Shown piece after piece: positions 18,597-27,749 of a stretch of 64,000 nucleotides of DNA. Position 1 is the stretch's first letter; every line of letters starts with the position of its first letter. The position numbers were made by a program, and so were the translations under genes. The notes beneath the pieces were generated by a model. It saw nothing but the letters and a program-made list of their open reading frames with translations, was not told the origin of the DNA and did no database searches. The stretch spans positions 248,001 through 312,000 of the forward strand of contig JAFIGX010000004.1 in assembly GCA_017849455.1 (NCBI GenBank), given 5' to 3'. Source of the stretch: Pseudobacter sp. Lineage in GTDB: Bacteria > Bacteroidota > Bacteroidia > Chitinophagales > Chitinophagaceae.

Positions 18597-19526
18597 ATGG
18601 AAAAGAGTATTGTCAGGATTGAAGGGCTGTCGCACAGGTACAACACCAACTGGGCGATCCGTGATATCGACATGGAGATCAGCCAGACAGGTATTGTAGG
18701 ATTGCTGGGCTCCAACGGCGCAGGAAAATCCACCACCATGAACATTCTCTGTGGAGCGCTGAACCAGACCGAAGGGAATGTTTACATCAATGGTTTCGAT
18801 ATGAAAAAAGAGCCTGAACTGGCCAAGAAAGAGATCGGGTTCCTGCCGCAACATCCACCGTTGTATATGGACCTTACCGTGGATGAATACCTCTACTACT
18901 GCGCAGGTTTGCGCCATATCCCGAAAGACACTATGAAGTCATCCATCAGGGAAGTAAAGGAACGATGTGGCATCGCGCACTTCAGCAACCGGCTGATACG
19001 AAATCTTTCCGGTGGATATCGCCAACGGGTCGGTATTGCCCAGGCCATCGTTCATCGCCCCCGGCTCGTTGTGCTGGATGAGCCTACCAATGGCCTCGAT
19101 CCCAACCAGATCATCGAGGTAAGGGCACTGATCAAGGAAATAGCAAGGGAGCGGGCGGTCATTTTCTCTTCCCATATCCTGTCGGAAATACAATTGCTCT
19201 GCAAAGAGATCAAGATGATCGAAAATGGCAGGATCGTATTCTCCGATACGATGGAAGCCTTCAATAACTATGTAGAGCCGCACAGTATGCTTATCCATTT
19301 ATCGAACCCACCATCCGTATCCGAACTGGAACAAATAGAAGGCGTAAGCAAAGCGGAATTCCTTACCGAACGGCAGGTCCGGGTTTATTTCAGCGGCGAC
19401 CAGGATATTTCAGAAAAGATAGTGGCTACCAGTGTTCAACGTGGTTGGAGGTTGCGGGAGATCAGTCTCGATAAGAGCGCGCTCGATGAAATATTCAAAC
19501 AATTATCGAATCAAACATCAAAATAA
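18597..19526 (+). CDS. ABC transporter ATP-binding protein (GldA-like)
   Basis: The 309-residue protein is a full ABC nucleotide-binding domain: Walker A GSNGAGKST at 38-46, Q-loop in GFLPQHPPLY, signature LSGGYRQR from 137, Walker B VVLDEP with Asp161 and Glu162, and H-loop SSHILSE. The PQHPPLYMDLTVDEYL segment and the roughly 90-residue C-terminal extension resemble GldA of the gliding-motility ABC complex and its relatives. It powers the permease encoded 10 bases downstream. A true GldA would be expected elsewhere with gldF and gldG, so this is probably a paralogue in a dedicated export or envelope machine. Confidence 0.92.
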   Translation: MEKSIVRIEGLSHRYNTNWAIRDIDMEISQTGIVGLLGSNGAGKSTTMNILCGALNQTEGNVYINGFDMKKEPELAKKEIGFLPQHPPLYMDLTVDEYLYYCAGLRHIPKDTMKSSIREVKERCGIAHFSNRLIRNLSGGYRQRVGIAQAIVHRPRLVVLDEPTNGLDPNQIIEVRALIKEIARERAVIFSSHILSEIQLLCKEIKMIENGRIVFSDTMEAFNNYVEPHSMLIHLSNPPSVSELEQIEGVSKAEFLTERQVRVYFSGDQDISEKIVATSVQRGWRLREISLDKSALDEIFKQLSNQTSK

Positions 19527-19536
19527 CAAGTATTCA

Positions 19537-21837
19537 ATGAAAACGATACTCAGAGTGGCAAAAACAGAGCTGCGCACCTTGTTCTTTTCCCCTATTGCCT
19601 GGTTCCTGATGATCATATTCCTGGTACAGTGTGGAATAACTTATGCGAACATCATAGAGCTCGTAGCAAGAGAACAGGATGCCGGTAACAAGTACATGGG
19701 CAGTATGACAGATTTCATCTTTTTTGGTAATCGCGGATTGTTCGGCAGTGTGATGCAAAATGTATATCTCTATATGCCACTGCTCACCATGGGACTGATC
19801 AGTCGTGAAATAAGCAGCGGCACTATTAAACTATTGCATTCCTCTCCCATCAGGGTCCGGGAGATCGTACTTGGTAAGTTCCTGTCCATGCTGATCTACA
19901 GCCTGCTACTCGTTTTCATCATCGCGTGCTTTGTATTCTCGGGGCTGTATCAGATCATCTCTGCCGATTCCGGCAAGCTTTTCAGTGCCGTACTGGCCTG
20001 CTTTCTTTTGCTCAGCGCCTACTCTGCCATCGGTCTTTTCATGTCGAGCCTTACCAGCTACCAGATCGTGGCCGCGATATGCACTTTCGTGATGTTCGGT
20101 ATCCTCAACTATGTAGGCCAGCTTTGGCAGGGGATCGCTTTTGTAAGAAACCTCACCTATTTCCTTTCCATCTCAGGGCGCACCGGCAATATGATGGGCG
20201 GACTGATCACCAGTAAGGATGTGATCTATTTCCTGGTGATCGTATACCTGTTCCTGGGCCTCACCATTTATAAAATGCGATCGGACATTGAATCCAGGCC
20301 CCGCCTGGTAAGAATGGGCAGATATGCCTTTGTAATCATCTCCACGCTGACCATCGGTTATATCAGCTCCATTCCTTCTCTCGTAGGATATTATGACGCC
20401 ACGGCCAACAAATCGAGAACACTGGCCCCCAATGCACAGAAGATCATTAAAGAGCTGGGCGATGCGCCATTGGAAGTGACCGCCTATAATAATCTTCTTG
20501 GTAACTACTGGAACTTTGGGGCGCCGGAATCTTACAACCAGAACCTTGCCAGGTGGGAACCTTATTTGCGGTTCAAGCACAACATAGAACTGAAGACCGT
20601 TCTGTATTACGATACCGCTCTCGAAAACCGAAACTATGAAAGATACTTCGGAGGCAGGACCATTGAACAGATCGCCAAACGGGTTGCCGAGAGCAAAGAC
20701 CTTTCTCTTTCAGACTTTAAATCGCCGGCAGAGATCCGCAAGACCATCGATCTGAGACCGGAGCTGAACAGGTATGTAATGCAACTGAGATACAAGGAAC
20801 GCACTACCTTCCTGAGAGTGTTCAACGATATGCGGCAATGGCCCAGTGAAACAGAAGTCTCTGCTGCCTTCAAACGCCTGCTGCGGGCCAAAATGCCCAG
20901 GATCGTTTTCCTGACCGGCAACCTGGAAAGGGATATCAATAAAGTGGGCGACAGGGAATACAAGGTGCTTACCAATCTGAATACATTCCGCAATTCTCTC
21001 ATAAACCAGGGCTTTGATGTGGATACGCTGTCACTGCTCACCAAAGAGATCCCCACGGATATTTCCGCATTGGTACTGGCTGATCCAAAAGTAGCGCTAA
21101 CAGATACAGCGATGAATAAAATACAGCAGTATATCGATAATGGCGGCAACCTGTTCATTGCCGGTGAACCAGGCAAGCAGGCCCTGCTCAATCCATTGCT
21201 GGCCAAACTGGGTGTACAGTTGCTGGAAGGGATATTGGTGCAGCCAACCAAAGAATTGCAACCGGAACTGGTAACACCCTACCTGACTGCCACTGCGGCC
21301 ACATTCTACCCACCGCTGGAACATAGTCATCACGACAGCGCAAAAGTATCGATGCCGGGCGTCACTGCGCTCTCCTATACGGATAGCGGTGCATTCACGA
21401 TCAGGCCCCTGCTCATGACAGATGCCAAAACAAGCTGGTTGAAAAAAGATAAGCTGGTAAGCGATTCCGCCGAAGTACTGTATTCTGCTGAAAAAGGCGA
21501 TGAAAGAAGGGCCTTTCCTACAGCACTGGGCCTTACCCGCACAATAAAAGGAAAAGAACAAAGGATCATTGTGACCGGTGATGCAGATTTCATGAGCAAT
21601 GCAGAATTGCAACGGTTCAATTTGCAAGCAGCCAATTTCGCATTCAATACCGGACTGTTCAGTTGGTTAAGCTATGGTGAATTCCCTATCGATAGCTCCA
21701 GGCCGCCGATCAAAGACACCAAAATAAGGGTCACGAAAGACCAATCGAAAATTCTCCGGATCATCTATGTATGGATAATACCCGGTATACTGCTGGCCTT
21801 CGGTTCCATCCTGCTCATCAGACGTAAACGGAAATAA
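19537..21837 (+). CDS. ABC-2 permease fused to a GldG-like periplasmic domain
   Basis: Starting at ATG 19537 gives 766 residues; a longer reading frame from 19432 would overlap the ATPase gene and lacks a membrane-protein start. The N-terminal part (about 1-280) is a GldF-like ABC-2 permease with some seven hydrophobic spans and the family segment GLISREISSGTIKLLHSSPI. The middle (about 290-735) is a GldG-like soluble domain (NGGNLFIAGEPGKQALLNPL). One C-terminal membrane span (about 742-762) ends in RRKRK. In gliding bacteria GldF and GldG are separate proteins; here they form a single chain. It pairs with the preceding ATPase, and the substrate is unknown. Confidence 0.88.
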   Translation: MKTILRVAKTELRTLFFSPIAWFLMIIFLVQCGITYANIIELVAREQDAGNKYMGSMTDFIFFGNRGLFGSVMQNVYLYMPLLTMGLISREISSGTIKLLHSSPIRVREIVLGKFLSMLIYSLLLVFIIACFVFSGLYQIISADSGKLFSAVLACFLLLSAYSAIGLFMSSLTSYQIVAAICTFVMFGILNYVGQLWQGIAFVRNLTYFLSISGRTGNMMGGLITSKDVIYFLVIVYLFLGLTIYKMRSDIESRPRLVRMGRYAFVIISTLTIGYISSIPSLVGYYDATANKSRTLAPNAQKIIKELGDAPLEVTAYNNLLGNYWNFGAPESYNQNLARWEPYLRFKHNIELKTVLYYDTALENRNYERYFGGRTIEQIAKRVAESKDLSLSDFKSPAEIRKTIDLRPELNRYVMQLRYKERTTFLRVFNDMRQWPSETEVSAAFKRLLRAKMPRIVFLTGNLERDINKVGDREYKVLTNLNTFRNSLINQGFDVDTLSLLTKEIPTDISALVLADPKVALTDTAMNKIQQYIDNGGNLFIAGEPGKQALLNPLLAKLGVQLLEGILVQPTKELQPELVTPYLTATAATFYPPLEHSHHDSAKVSMPGVTALSYTDSGAFTIRPLLMTDAKTSWLKKDKLVSDSAEVLYSAEKGDERRAFPTALGLTRTIKGKEQRIIVTGDADFMSNAELQRFNLQAANFAFNTGLFSWLSYGEFPIDSSRPPIKDTKIRVTKDQSKILRIIYVWIIPGILLAFGSILLIRRKRK

Positions 21838-21890
21838 TGGCGGCAACAAAAATCTGAAGCGGACCTACCACATCATGCAAAAAGGAAACC

Positions 21891-23240
21891 ATGCATTTCA
21901 ATACAGATAAACAGACGCTCGATGATCTGAACATATTCGGTAAGCCGGGCAGGGATTCCATTTATACCATTTTCAATAATACTCATACCAGGGGTGGGGC
22001 GGGCATGCTGGAGCAGATGTTCCTGTACCCGCTTTCAGATGCAACTGCCATCAATAACCGTAGTCATACCATTCAATTTTTCAGCTCTGCGGGAACCTCA
22101 TTTCCTTTCAACAGTGCATTGTTCGATAGTGCTGAGCTTTACCTCCAGATGGAAGATGAAAGGACACGGCTCCCCCGTGAACCAGGTACTATTGGCGGAA
22201 AGATCCGGCACCTGATCGGGGAAGACCATCAGTATAAGATCATCAGCAATGGGGTTTCCGCAATGATCGAAATTTTGCATCTGTTGAAAGATTTTGTGCA
22301 AAGCATTTCGAAAACCGCCTCCCAAACACCTTATGCCCAGGTATTACAGGAATTAGAAAAACTTTTGAATGATGATGATCTGGCTCCTGTAATGCAGGAA
22401 AAATCAAAAGGCAGGCTGTCTTACCATCTAACAGCCCGGTACGATGATCTGTTGCGTTTCCGTAGCAGGAATACCCTGCGCAGGATACTGTTCCATATAT
22501 ATCATATCGACGTTTATATCTCCGTGGCAAAGGTGGCCAGGGTGCACAATTTTGTATTCCCGGAAGCGATGGACAGGGAGCTGCACACAGTATACCTGGA
22601 AGACGTGTATCATCCACAGGTCAAAAACGCAGTCGGCAATACCCTGAGCATTACACCAGACAACAATATCATTTTTCTTACAGGCGCCAACATGGCCGGC
22701 AAATCCACTTTCATGAAATCGCTGGGCATCGCTATGTTCCTGGCGCATATTGGATTTCCGGTAGCGGCCAAAAAGATGTCGTTTTCCGTAAGGGATGGCA
22801 TCTACACCACCATCAATCTTTCCGATAATCTTTCCACAGGCAGCAGTCATTTCTATGCGGAAGTGCTGCGGATAAAAAAGGTGGCGCAGGAACTGGGCGT
22901 TTCCAAAAACCTTTTCATCATATTCGACGAGCTTTTCCGTGGCACGAATGTAAAAGATGCCTGTGAAGCCACTATCGCCATTACCGAAGCTTTTGCTGCC
23001 AGGAAGAATTGCATGTTCGTAGTGTCCACACATATCATCGAAGCAGGAGAAGTTCTGAAAGAACGGTGCCGTAACATATTCTTCACCTACCTGCCTACCA
23101 CCATGCGCGACAATGTGCCGGTCTATACTTATAAACTCGCGCCCGGCATCACGGCAGACAGGCATGGGATGATCATCATCAACAATGAAGGCATTCTCGA
23201 TATCATCAATAACAGGCCACCCAAAACAGCCCGATCATGA
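21891..23240 (+). CDS. MutS-like ATPase lacking the mismatch-recognition domain (first of pair)
   Basis: The 449-residue protein ends in a MutS domain V ATPase: Walker A GANMAGKST at 265-273, Walker B IIFDE with Asp346 and Glu347, then GTNVKDA and the switch STHIIEAGE. Upstream is a helical part like the MutS core/lever (about 1-230). Full MutS is about 850 residues; domain I with the Phe-x-Glu mismatch wedge, the connector and the clamp are not recognisable, and no MutS2 Smr nuclease domain is present. It should bind ATP and perhaps branched DNA, but not mismatches. It follows the ABC permease by 53 bases and overlaps its paralogue, implying one operon. Confidence 0.88.
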   Translation: MHFNTDKQTLDDLNIFGKPGRDSIYTIFNNTHTRGGAGMLEQMFLYPLSDATAINNRSHTIQFFSSAGTSFPFNSALFDSAELYLQMEDERTRLPREPGTIGGKIRHLIGEDHQYKIISNGVSAMIEILHLLKDFVQSISKTASQTPYAQVLQELEKLLNDDDLAPVMQEKSKGRLSYHLTARYDDLLRFRSRNTLRRILFHIYHIDVYISVAKVARVHNFVFPEAMDRELHTVYLEDVYHPQVKNAVGNTLSITPDNNIIFLTGANMAGKSTFMKSLGIAMFLAHIGFPVAAKKMSFSVRDGIYTTINLSDNLSTGSSHFYAEVLRIKKVAQELGVSKNLFIIFDELFRGTNVKDACEATIAITEAFAARKNCMFVVSTHIIEAGEVLKERCRNIFFTYLPTTMRDNVPVYTYKLAPGITADRHGMIIINNEGILDIINNRPPKTARS

Positions 23241-24562
23241 GCTTTATAGCAGACAAACAAACGCTGGAAGACCTGAATATTCCCGGCAGGTATAAAAGCA
23301 ATTCCATATTCCGCCTGTTCGACCATACGATCACCAACGGTGGCCGGCTGTTGATGGAGCAGATGTTCCGGCAACCACTGACCGATGCCGCCCGCATCGA
23401 TGAACGTGTTCGCAGTTTCAGGTATTTCAGCAAAAAGCGCGTTACCCTTCCCTTTTCCAATGAAGCTTTCAGCGCAATGGAAAACTACCTGCGATCCGGC
23501 AGCGGTAGTTTGTTGGAAACATCCTGGAATACGGTCCTTAAAAAAATACGCAGCAAAGTGACCGGCAGTGAGGAATACAGCCTCCTTGAAAGCGGTTGTA
23601 TCCAGACGATACAGATCATTCAGCAATTCCATGATCTTGTTCAACACCTGCAAGAGGACGCAGATAATCCCTGTGCGGAGCAACTGGCCACCGTCCGGCA
23701 AATATTTGCCAACAGGCAATTGCAATGGCTGGTCGATGGGGCCACTCCCCCAAAGATCACTTTACTGAAACTAATAAAGTATGATCACTGCCTGAGGGCC
23801 AACATGCAAAAGGAAATGAAGGCTTTGATGCAGATCATCTTCCAATTCGACGTGAACATAGCTGTATCGGATGTCGCTGTGGCCAAAGGCTACTGTTACC
23901 CGGAAGCGCTGCCGGCGCAGCAGAACCGTATCAACATTTCAGGACTGTTCCATCCCCTTCTGGCAAAGGCAGTGACCAATCCTGCCGACTTCTCGGAAAA
24001 CAATAATGTGATATTCCTTACAGGGGCCAATATGGCCGGGAAGTCAACCTACATGAAAGCATTTGGCATTGCCATTTATCTGGCACACATGGGCTTTCCG
24101 GTACCTGCTGCAAAAATGGAGTTCTCCGTGAAAGATGGCATCTTTTCATCCATCAACGTTCCTGATGATCTCGAACATGGGTATAGTCATTTTTATGCGG
24201 AGGTGCTTCGCGTGAAAAAAGTGGCTGAAGCAGTCAACGCATCCAAAGACCTCATCGTAATATTCGATGAGCTTTTCAAGGGCACCAATGTGAAGGATGC
24301 CTATGAGGCCACATTGTCCATAACAGAAGCCTTTTCTGCGCACAGGAATTGCTTCTTCATCATCTCCACGCATATCATCGAGGTTGGAGAAGCATTAAGA
24401 GCACGTTGCGGGCACGTCCGGTTCCTGTATCTGCCTACGGTAATGCAGGGAGCCATCCCCACTTACACTTACCAGTTGAAAGAGGGGATCACTACCGACC
24501 GTCAGGGCATGATGATCATCGAGAATGAAAGGATACTGGACCTGATCCGTCAGGGAGGGTGA
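23237..24562 (+). CDS. MutS-like ATPase lacking the mismatch-recognition domain (second of pair)
   Basis: At 441 residues it is a clear paralogue of the preceding gene: both begin with a shared DKQTL-DLNI pattern, and both carry GANMAGKST (here 263-271), IIFDE-like Walker B (VIFDELFKGTN, Asp344 and Glu345) and STHIIE-GE. Its ATG overlaps the TGA of the first gene in an ATGA arrangement, so translation is coupled and the two probably form a heterodimer, as MutS ATPases work as dimers with composite sites. It lacks mismatch-binding and nuclease domains. The operon ends 33 bases before the convergent lyase gene, with no strong terminator between. Confidence 0.88.
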   Translation: MSFIADKQTLEDLNIPGRYKSNSIFRLFDHTITNGGRLLMEQMFRQPLTDAARIDERVRSFRYFSKKRVTLPFSNEAFSAMENYLRSGSGSLLETSWNTVLKKIRSKVTGSEEYSLLESGCIQTIQIIQQFHDLVQHLQEDADNPCAEQLATVRQIFANRQLQWLVDGATPPKITLLKLIKYDHCLRANMQKEMKALMQIIFQFDVNIAVSDVAVAKGYCYPEALPAQQNRINISGLFHPLLAKAVTNPADFSENNNVIFLTGANMAGKSTYMKAFGIAIYLAHMGFPVPAAKMEFSVKDGIFSSINVPDDLEHGYSHFYAEVLRVKKVAEAVNASKDLIVIFDELFKGTNVKDAYEATLSITEAFSAHRNCFFIISTHIIEVGEALRARCGHVRFLYLPTVMQGAIPTYTYQLKEGITTDRQGMMIIENERILDLIRQGG

Positions 24563-24595
24563 TGCAGGTAAGTGGCCATCTGGCTATTTTTTATC

Positions 24596-27500
24596 CTATT
24601 GCTTCACAAAAACAATACTCTCTTTTGTTGTTATATTGTCCATCATCAGTAAATAAGCCCCTTTGGCAAATGGTCCAACCTCCAGCGTGGTGCGTGTATT
24701 GCCTGCCTTCAGCCTGTAGGTTTTAATCATTTGACCGGAAGAGGTATATACCGAAATAGTGGCTCCTGCACTTGCTTTTGGATGTTCAACGACCATGCTG
24801 CTGAATACGGGATTCGGGAATACTTTCAGCCCCGTTATGGTATTTTCTGTCATGGTGCTTACTGCCATATTCCTGGCGGATGGATTTACCATCATTCCCA
24901 TAGAAGAGTTATCGATGTTGATGGTGGTGCTGTACACTGTATCACCTTTACCATCTAACCTGACGCTACCTATCTTGTAATAAAGTTGCTGATGCGGAGC
25001 GGCAAAATCGTTCAGGATATATTTTGTTTTATTGATATTGGATGCTACCTGCCCAATTTTTGTAAAAGAAACATTATCGGTTGAGCGATATAATCCGAAC
25101 GCAAACAGATCTTTTGCCCAGTCGATGGTGAAATTGATCCGGACACTATCCTTACCAATGATTGTACCGGTAGCCTGGGCAAAGACGGCCTGCTGGTCCG
25201 GCGACTGAATAGCATTCAGGTATTTTTCCAGCATGGTATAGCCATCACCAGCAAAGCTGTTGCCATTAATGCTGGTCGTATCGGCATCATTGCCGGAAGT
25301 TTTTGCCTCCCACCAGTCGGGTAGTCCATCATTGTCCGTGTCGTTTGGATAAGTGGTGGATGTTAAGGTAGGCCATCCGCCAACTGTGTTCTGACTGTCG
25401 ATAAATCCACTCGGATGTGTTACTCCTGCTTTATTATAACTGGTATCCTCATACGTAGCTGTGCCTGTACGGGTTTCCCTGATGATCCGGCGATCAAGCG
25501 TATCCCGGCGGGGCAGTATAGCGCCGCTACTGTCCATTACAGATAGATAAGCATCTTTTGCCGTTTGGGTGGTCACCGGTGAATATGGGAACGGCAGGTT
25601 TTGCCTTGCAGCAGCTATACTGTCGAACGCACCGGGGTAAGATGCTTCCCCTGGATAAACGCCATTTGTCCAGTTATTGTCTGATATGTCGTTGGTATCG
25701 GAAGCGCAGGGATAGCCGTATACATAATTGCCCTTGATATGAAATTTTCCACCCCAAATCGTATCGCCCGGGACCCGCTGGGAAAGTGTATATATATTAT
25801 AGGTAAGAATACGGTGTCTTCTATTACCGGACACACAGGAAGCACTGCCGGTTGTGGCCGGGCCGGGCTTATAATAATTATTGACCATATTCTGGTGTCC
25901 GCCGGTACCTGCATAGGAAGACCCGTCCCAGTTGTATACCACATTATTGCGGTAATCTACATATTCCAGGTCCGGCCGCCCGGTATTATCGCTTCCTGAA
26001 AACCTCGGGTTGCGATTGGAATTACTGGCGAGTAAATTATGGTGGAAAGTAGCATTCTGCCCGCCCCAGATACCTCCATAACCATGCGGTGTTTTATCGC
26101 CGCCGGTCGATTTATGATGAAAAGAATAGTACAGGCTCTCGCTCAACATGCTCCATTGCAGGGTAAAGTTCGAGACTGCATAAAAAGAACCTACCTCATC
26201 GGTCGACCAGCTCAATGAACAATGGTCGATGATGATATTGGAATACGGGAAAGGCGCTCCGAAGTAATTGCTCAAGGCATCCACATCTATGCGGGCAGTG
26301 TCTCCCGGCCTGCTTCGGATATACCTGATGATAATATCATTTGCTTTAATATACATCCCATGCCCGGCCAGGCAAATGCCATCACCGGGTGCTGTTTGTC
26401 CGGCAATGGTGATATTGCTTTTGTCCAGGATGATCGTACTGGACAGGAATATAGTGCCTGATACTTTGAAAAGGACTGTCCGGTACGGTTGACTTACCGC
26501 ATCCCTGAGGCTGCCTGCACCTGCATCATTCAAATTAGTGACATAATACACACGGGCGCCCCTGCCGCCTTTCGTAAACCTGCCCCCGCCTTCGGCGCCT
26601 GGAAAGGCGATTTGCCTGGATGCCTGTATGGTGCCTTCCAGCCTTATATTTTTCGAAACAAGAAATTTAGTATCGGTAATGAGACCGGTTGTCCAGGGCG
26701 ACACTTTTATGTACAGTTTTTTACCATTCGGAACACTGATATTCAAACCGCCCAGGATGGTATCTTTCGGTACAGATCCCGAAGCCAGGGACAGGTTGGT
26801 GATCAGATCAGTATAATTGATATTATCGGTCGACCAGGCAATGTTTGCGTGCCCAAAACTCGATGAGTTGAAACTTAGCGCCAATCCTATCTGTTTTACG
26901 GTGAGATCGCGCCCTGCAGCCGGTTCGGTGACATACAACGCATACCTGTTGCTGTTAGGCCCTGTTTCCGCGGGCCAGGTAGTGTCGGATGGCAAGATCC
27001 TTTGCCCGCCGCTGCCGGAAATATAATTATTGATGATCAGTCCTGTCAATGACTGAGGAACAGCAGCCATATAGCCTGTCGTTACTGCATTTTGATTGGC
27101 TGTGAGCGCCCAGGTTGCATTGTTGGTAACTATGGTGTCTGCATTGATGATCACATTTTTGATGATCATGTATTTACTGCTGATGGCAGCCGTAGTGAAC
27201 GGTGACACCCTGAAATACAAGGTCTGTCCATTCAGTACCGGAATATTCAGATCAGTAAAAGAATAATCGTCCGGTGTGGAAGATGATCTTAAAAAAAGGT
27301 ACGTGGTAATGTCTGTAAAATTGGCGCCGTCGGTCGAGTAAGAAAGTCCGGCCCGGCAGGCGGAAGATCCATTGAAACTCAGGGATACCTTGATCTCTGT
27401 TACGGAAAGATTTTTACCTGAAGCCGGCGAAACAGTGTATTGCAGATACCTGCCGCTGTTGGGTGCTGTTTCTGCAGGCCATGCATTACCTGGTGGTATT

Positions 27501-27706
27501 AATCTCTCTCCGCCTGTGATGTAATCGAAATGGTTGATGCCAGTCAATGATCCTGCTGTTGCAGTGATGCTGCCGGTAGTAACGGCATTCTGGTTGGCTG
27601 TCAATGCCCAGGTAGCAGTAGCTGCGGACTGGCAGCGTGCTGTTTTGGCGAACAAGCTGCCGATAAGGGCAATAGATAGCCATAAATAAGGTATGAACTT
27701 ATTCAT
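24596..27706 (-). CDS. Secreted pectate-lyase-like polysaccharide lyase with T9SS sorting domain
   Basis: From ATG 27706 (an upstream TTG is less likely) the protein has 1036 residues. It has a signal peptide (to about 26), two tandem 166-residue N-terminal modules, and a right-handed beta-helix domain beginning AFPGAEGGGRF at about 367, the hallmark start of Bacteroidota PL1-type pectate lyases, with IIIDHCSLSWSTDE and SNRNPRFSG. A linker follows, then a type IX secretion sorting domain (about 960-1036, KVFPNPVFSS to the C-terminal VFVKQ). It should be exported through T9SS to the cell surface or medium and cut a uronic-acid-containing glycan by beta-elimination. It is third in an operon after susC and susD. 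Confidence 0.88.
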   Translation of the reverse strand: MNKFIPYLWLSIALIGSLFAKTARCQSAATATWALTANQNAVTTGSITATAGSLTGINHFDYITGGERLIPPGNAWPAETAPNSGRYLQYTVSPASGKNLSVTEIKVSLSFNGSSACRAGLSYSTDGANFTDITTYLFLRSSSTPDDYSFTDLNIPVLNGQTLYFRVSPFTTAAISSKYMIIKNVIINADTIVTNNATWALTANQNAVTTGYMAAVPQSLTGLIINNYISGSGGQRILPSDTTWPAETGPNSNRYALYVTEPAAGRDLTVKQIGLALSFNSSSFGHANIAWSTDNINYTDLITNLSLASGSVPKDTILGGLNISVPNGKKLYIKVSPWTTGLITDTKFLVSKNIRLEGTIQASRQIAFPGAEGGGRFTKGGRGARVYYVTNLNDAGAGSLRDAVSQPYRTVLFKVSGTIFLSSTIILDKSNITIAGQTAPGDGICLAGHGMYIKANDIIIRYIRSRPGDTARIDVDALSNYFGAPFPYSNIIIDHCSLSWSTDEVGSFYAVSNFTLQWSMLSESLYYSFHHKSTGGDKTPHGYGGIWGGQNATFHHNLLASNSNRNPRFSGSDNTGRPDLEYVDYRNNVVYNWDGSSYAGTGGHQNMVNNYYKPGPATTGSASCVSGNRRHRILTYNIYTLSQRVPGDTIWGGKFHIKGNYVYGYPCASDTNDISDNNWTNGVYPGEASYPGAFDSIAAARQNLPFPYSPVTTQTAKDAYLSVMDSSGAILPRRDTLDRRIIRETRTGTATYEDTSYNKAGVTHPSGFIDSQNTVGGWPTLTSTTYPNDTDNDGLPDWWEAKTSGNDADTTSINGNSFAGDGYTMLEKYLNAIQSPDQQAVFAQATGTIIGKDSVRINFTIDWAKDLFAFGLYRSTDNVSFTKIGQVASNINKTKYILNDFAAPHQQLYYKIGSVRLDGKGDTVYSTTINIDNSSMGMMVNPSARNMAVSTMTENTITGLKVFPNPVFSSMVVEHPKASAGATISVYTSSGQMIKTYRLKAGNTRTTLEVGPFAKGAYLLMMDNITTKESIVFVKQ
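26621..27616 (-). repeat. Two tandem 166-residue modules inside the secreted lyase
   Basis: Both copies start with ATWALTANQNAVTTG and share SLTG-I-N-YI, PAET-PNS-RY and LSFN-SS in the same order and spacing. The second starts 498 bases after the first (27616 and 27118). They precede the catalytic beta-helix and are probably beta-sandwich carbohydrate-binding or spacer modules; the identical first 15 residues suggest recent duplication or conversion. Confidence 0.75.
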
Positions 27707-27749
27707 AAGCAAGCGTTTTGGTTATATGTAAATGTTATACTCTTACTGT

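Noticed and set aside
19432..19536. Upstream extension of the ABC-2 permease gene
   Set aside because: It overlaps the end of the ABC ATPase gene and adds charged residues before a normal membrane-protein start at ATG 19537.
22428..23165. 245-codon open frame on the minus strand inside the MutS-like gene
   Set aside because: It lies wholly antisense to a gene with clear ATPase motifs, shows no recognisable protein features, and is explained by codon bias of the real gene.
21891..24562. Reading the two MutS-like genes as the cell's mismatch repair MutS or MutS2
   Set aside because: Both are half the length of MutS, lack the mismatch-binding domain, and lack the Smr nuclease of MutS2.
24563..24595. 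Possible terminator between the convergent MutS-like and lyase genes
   Set aside because: The only inverted repeat (GCCA/TGGC) has a two-base loop, too tight to form a normal hairpin; only a T-rich stretch remains.
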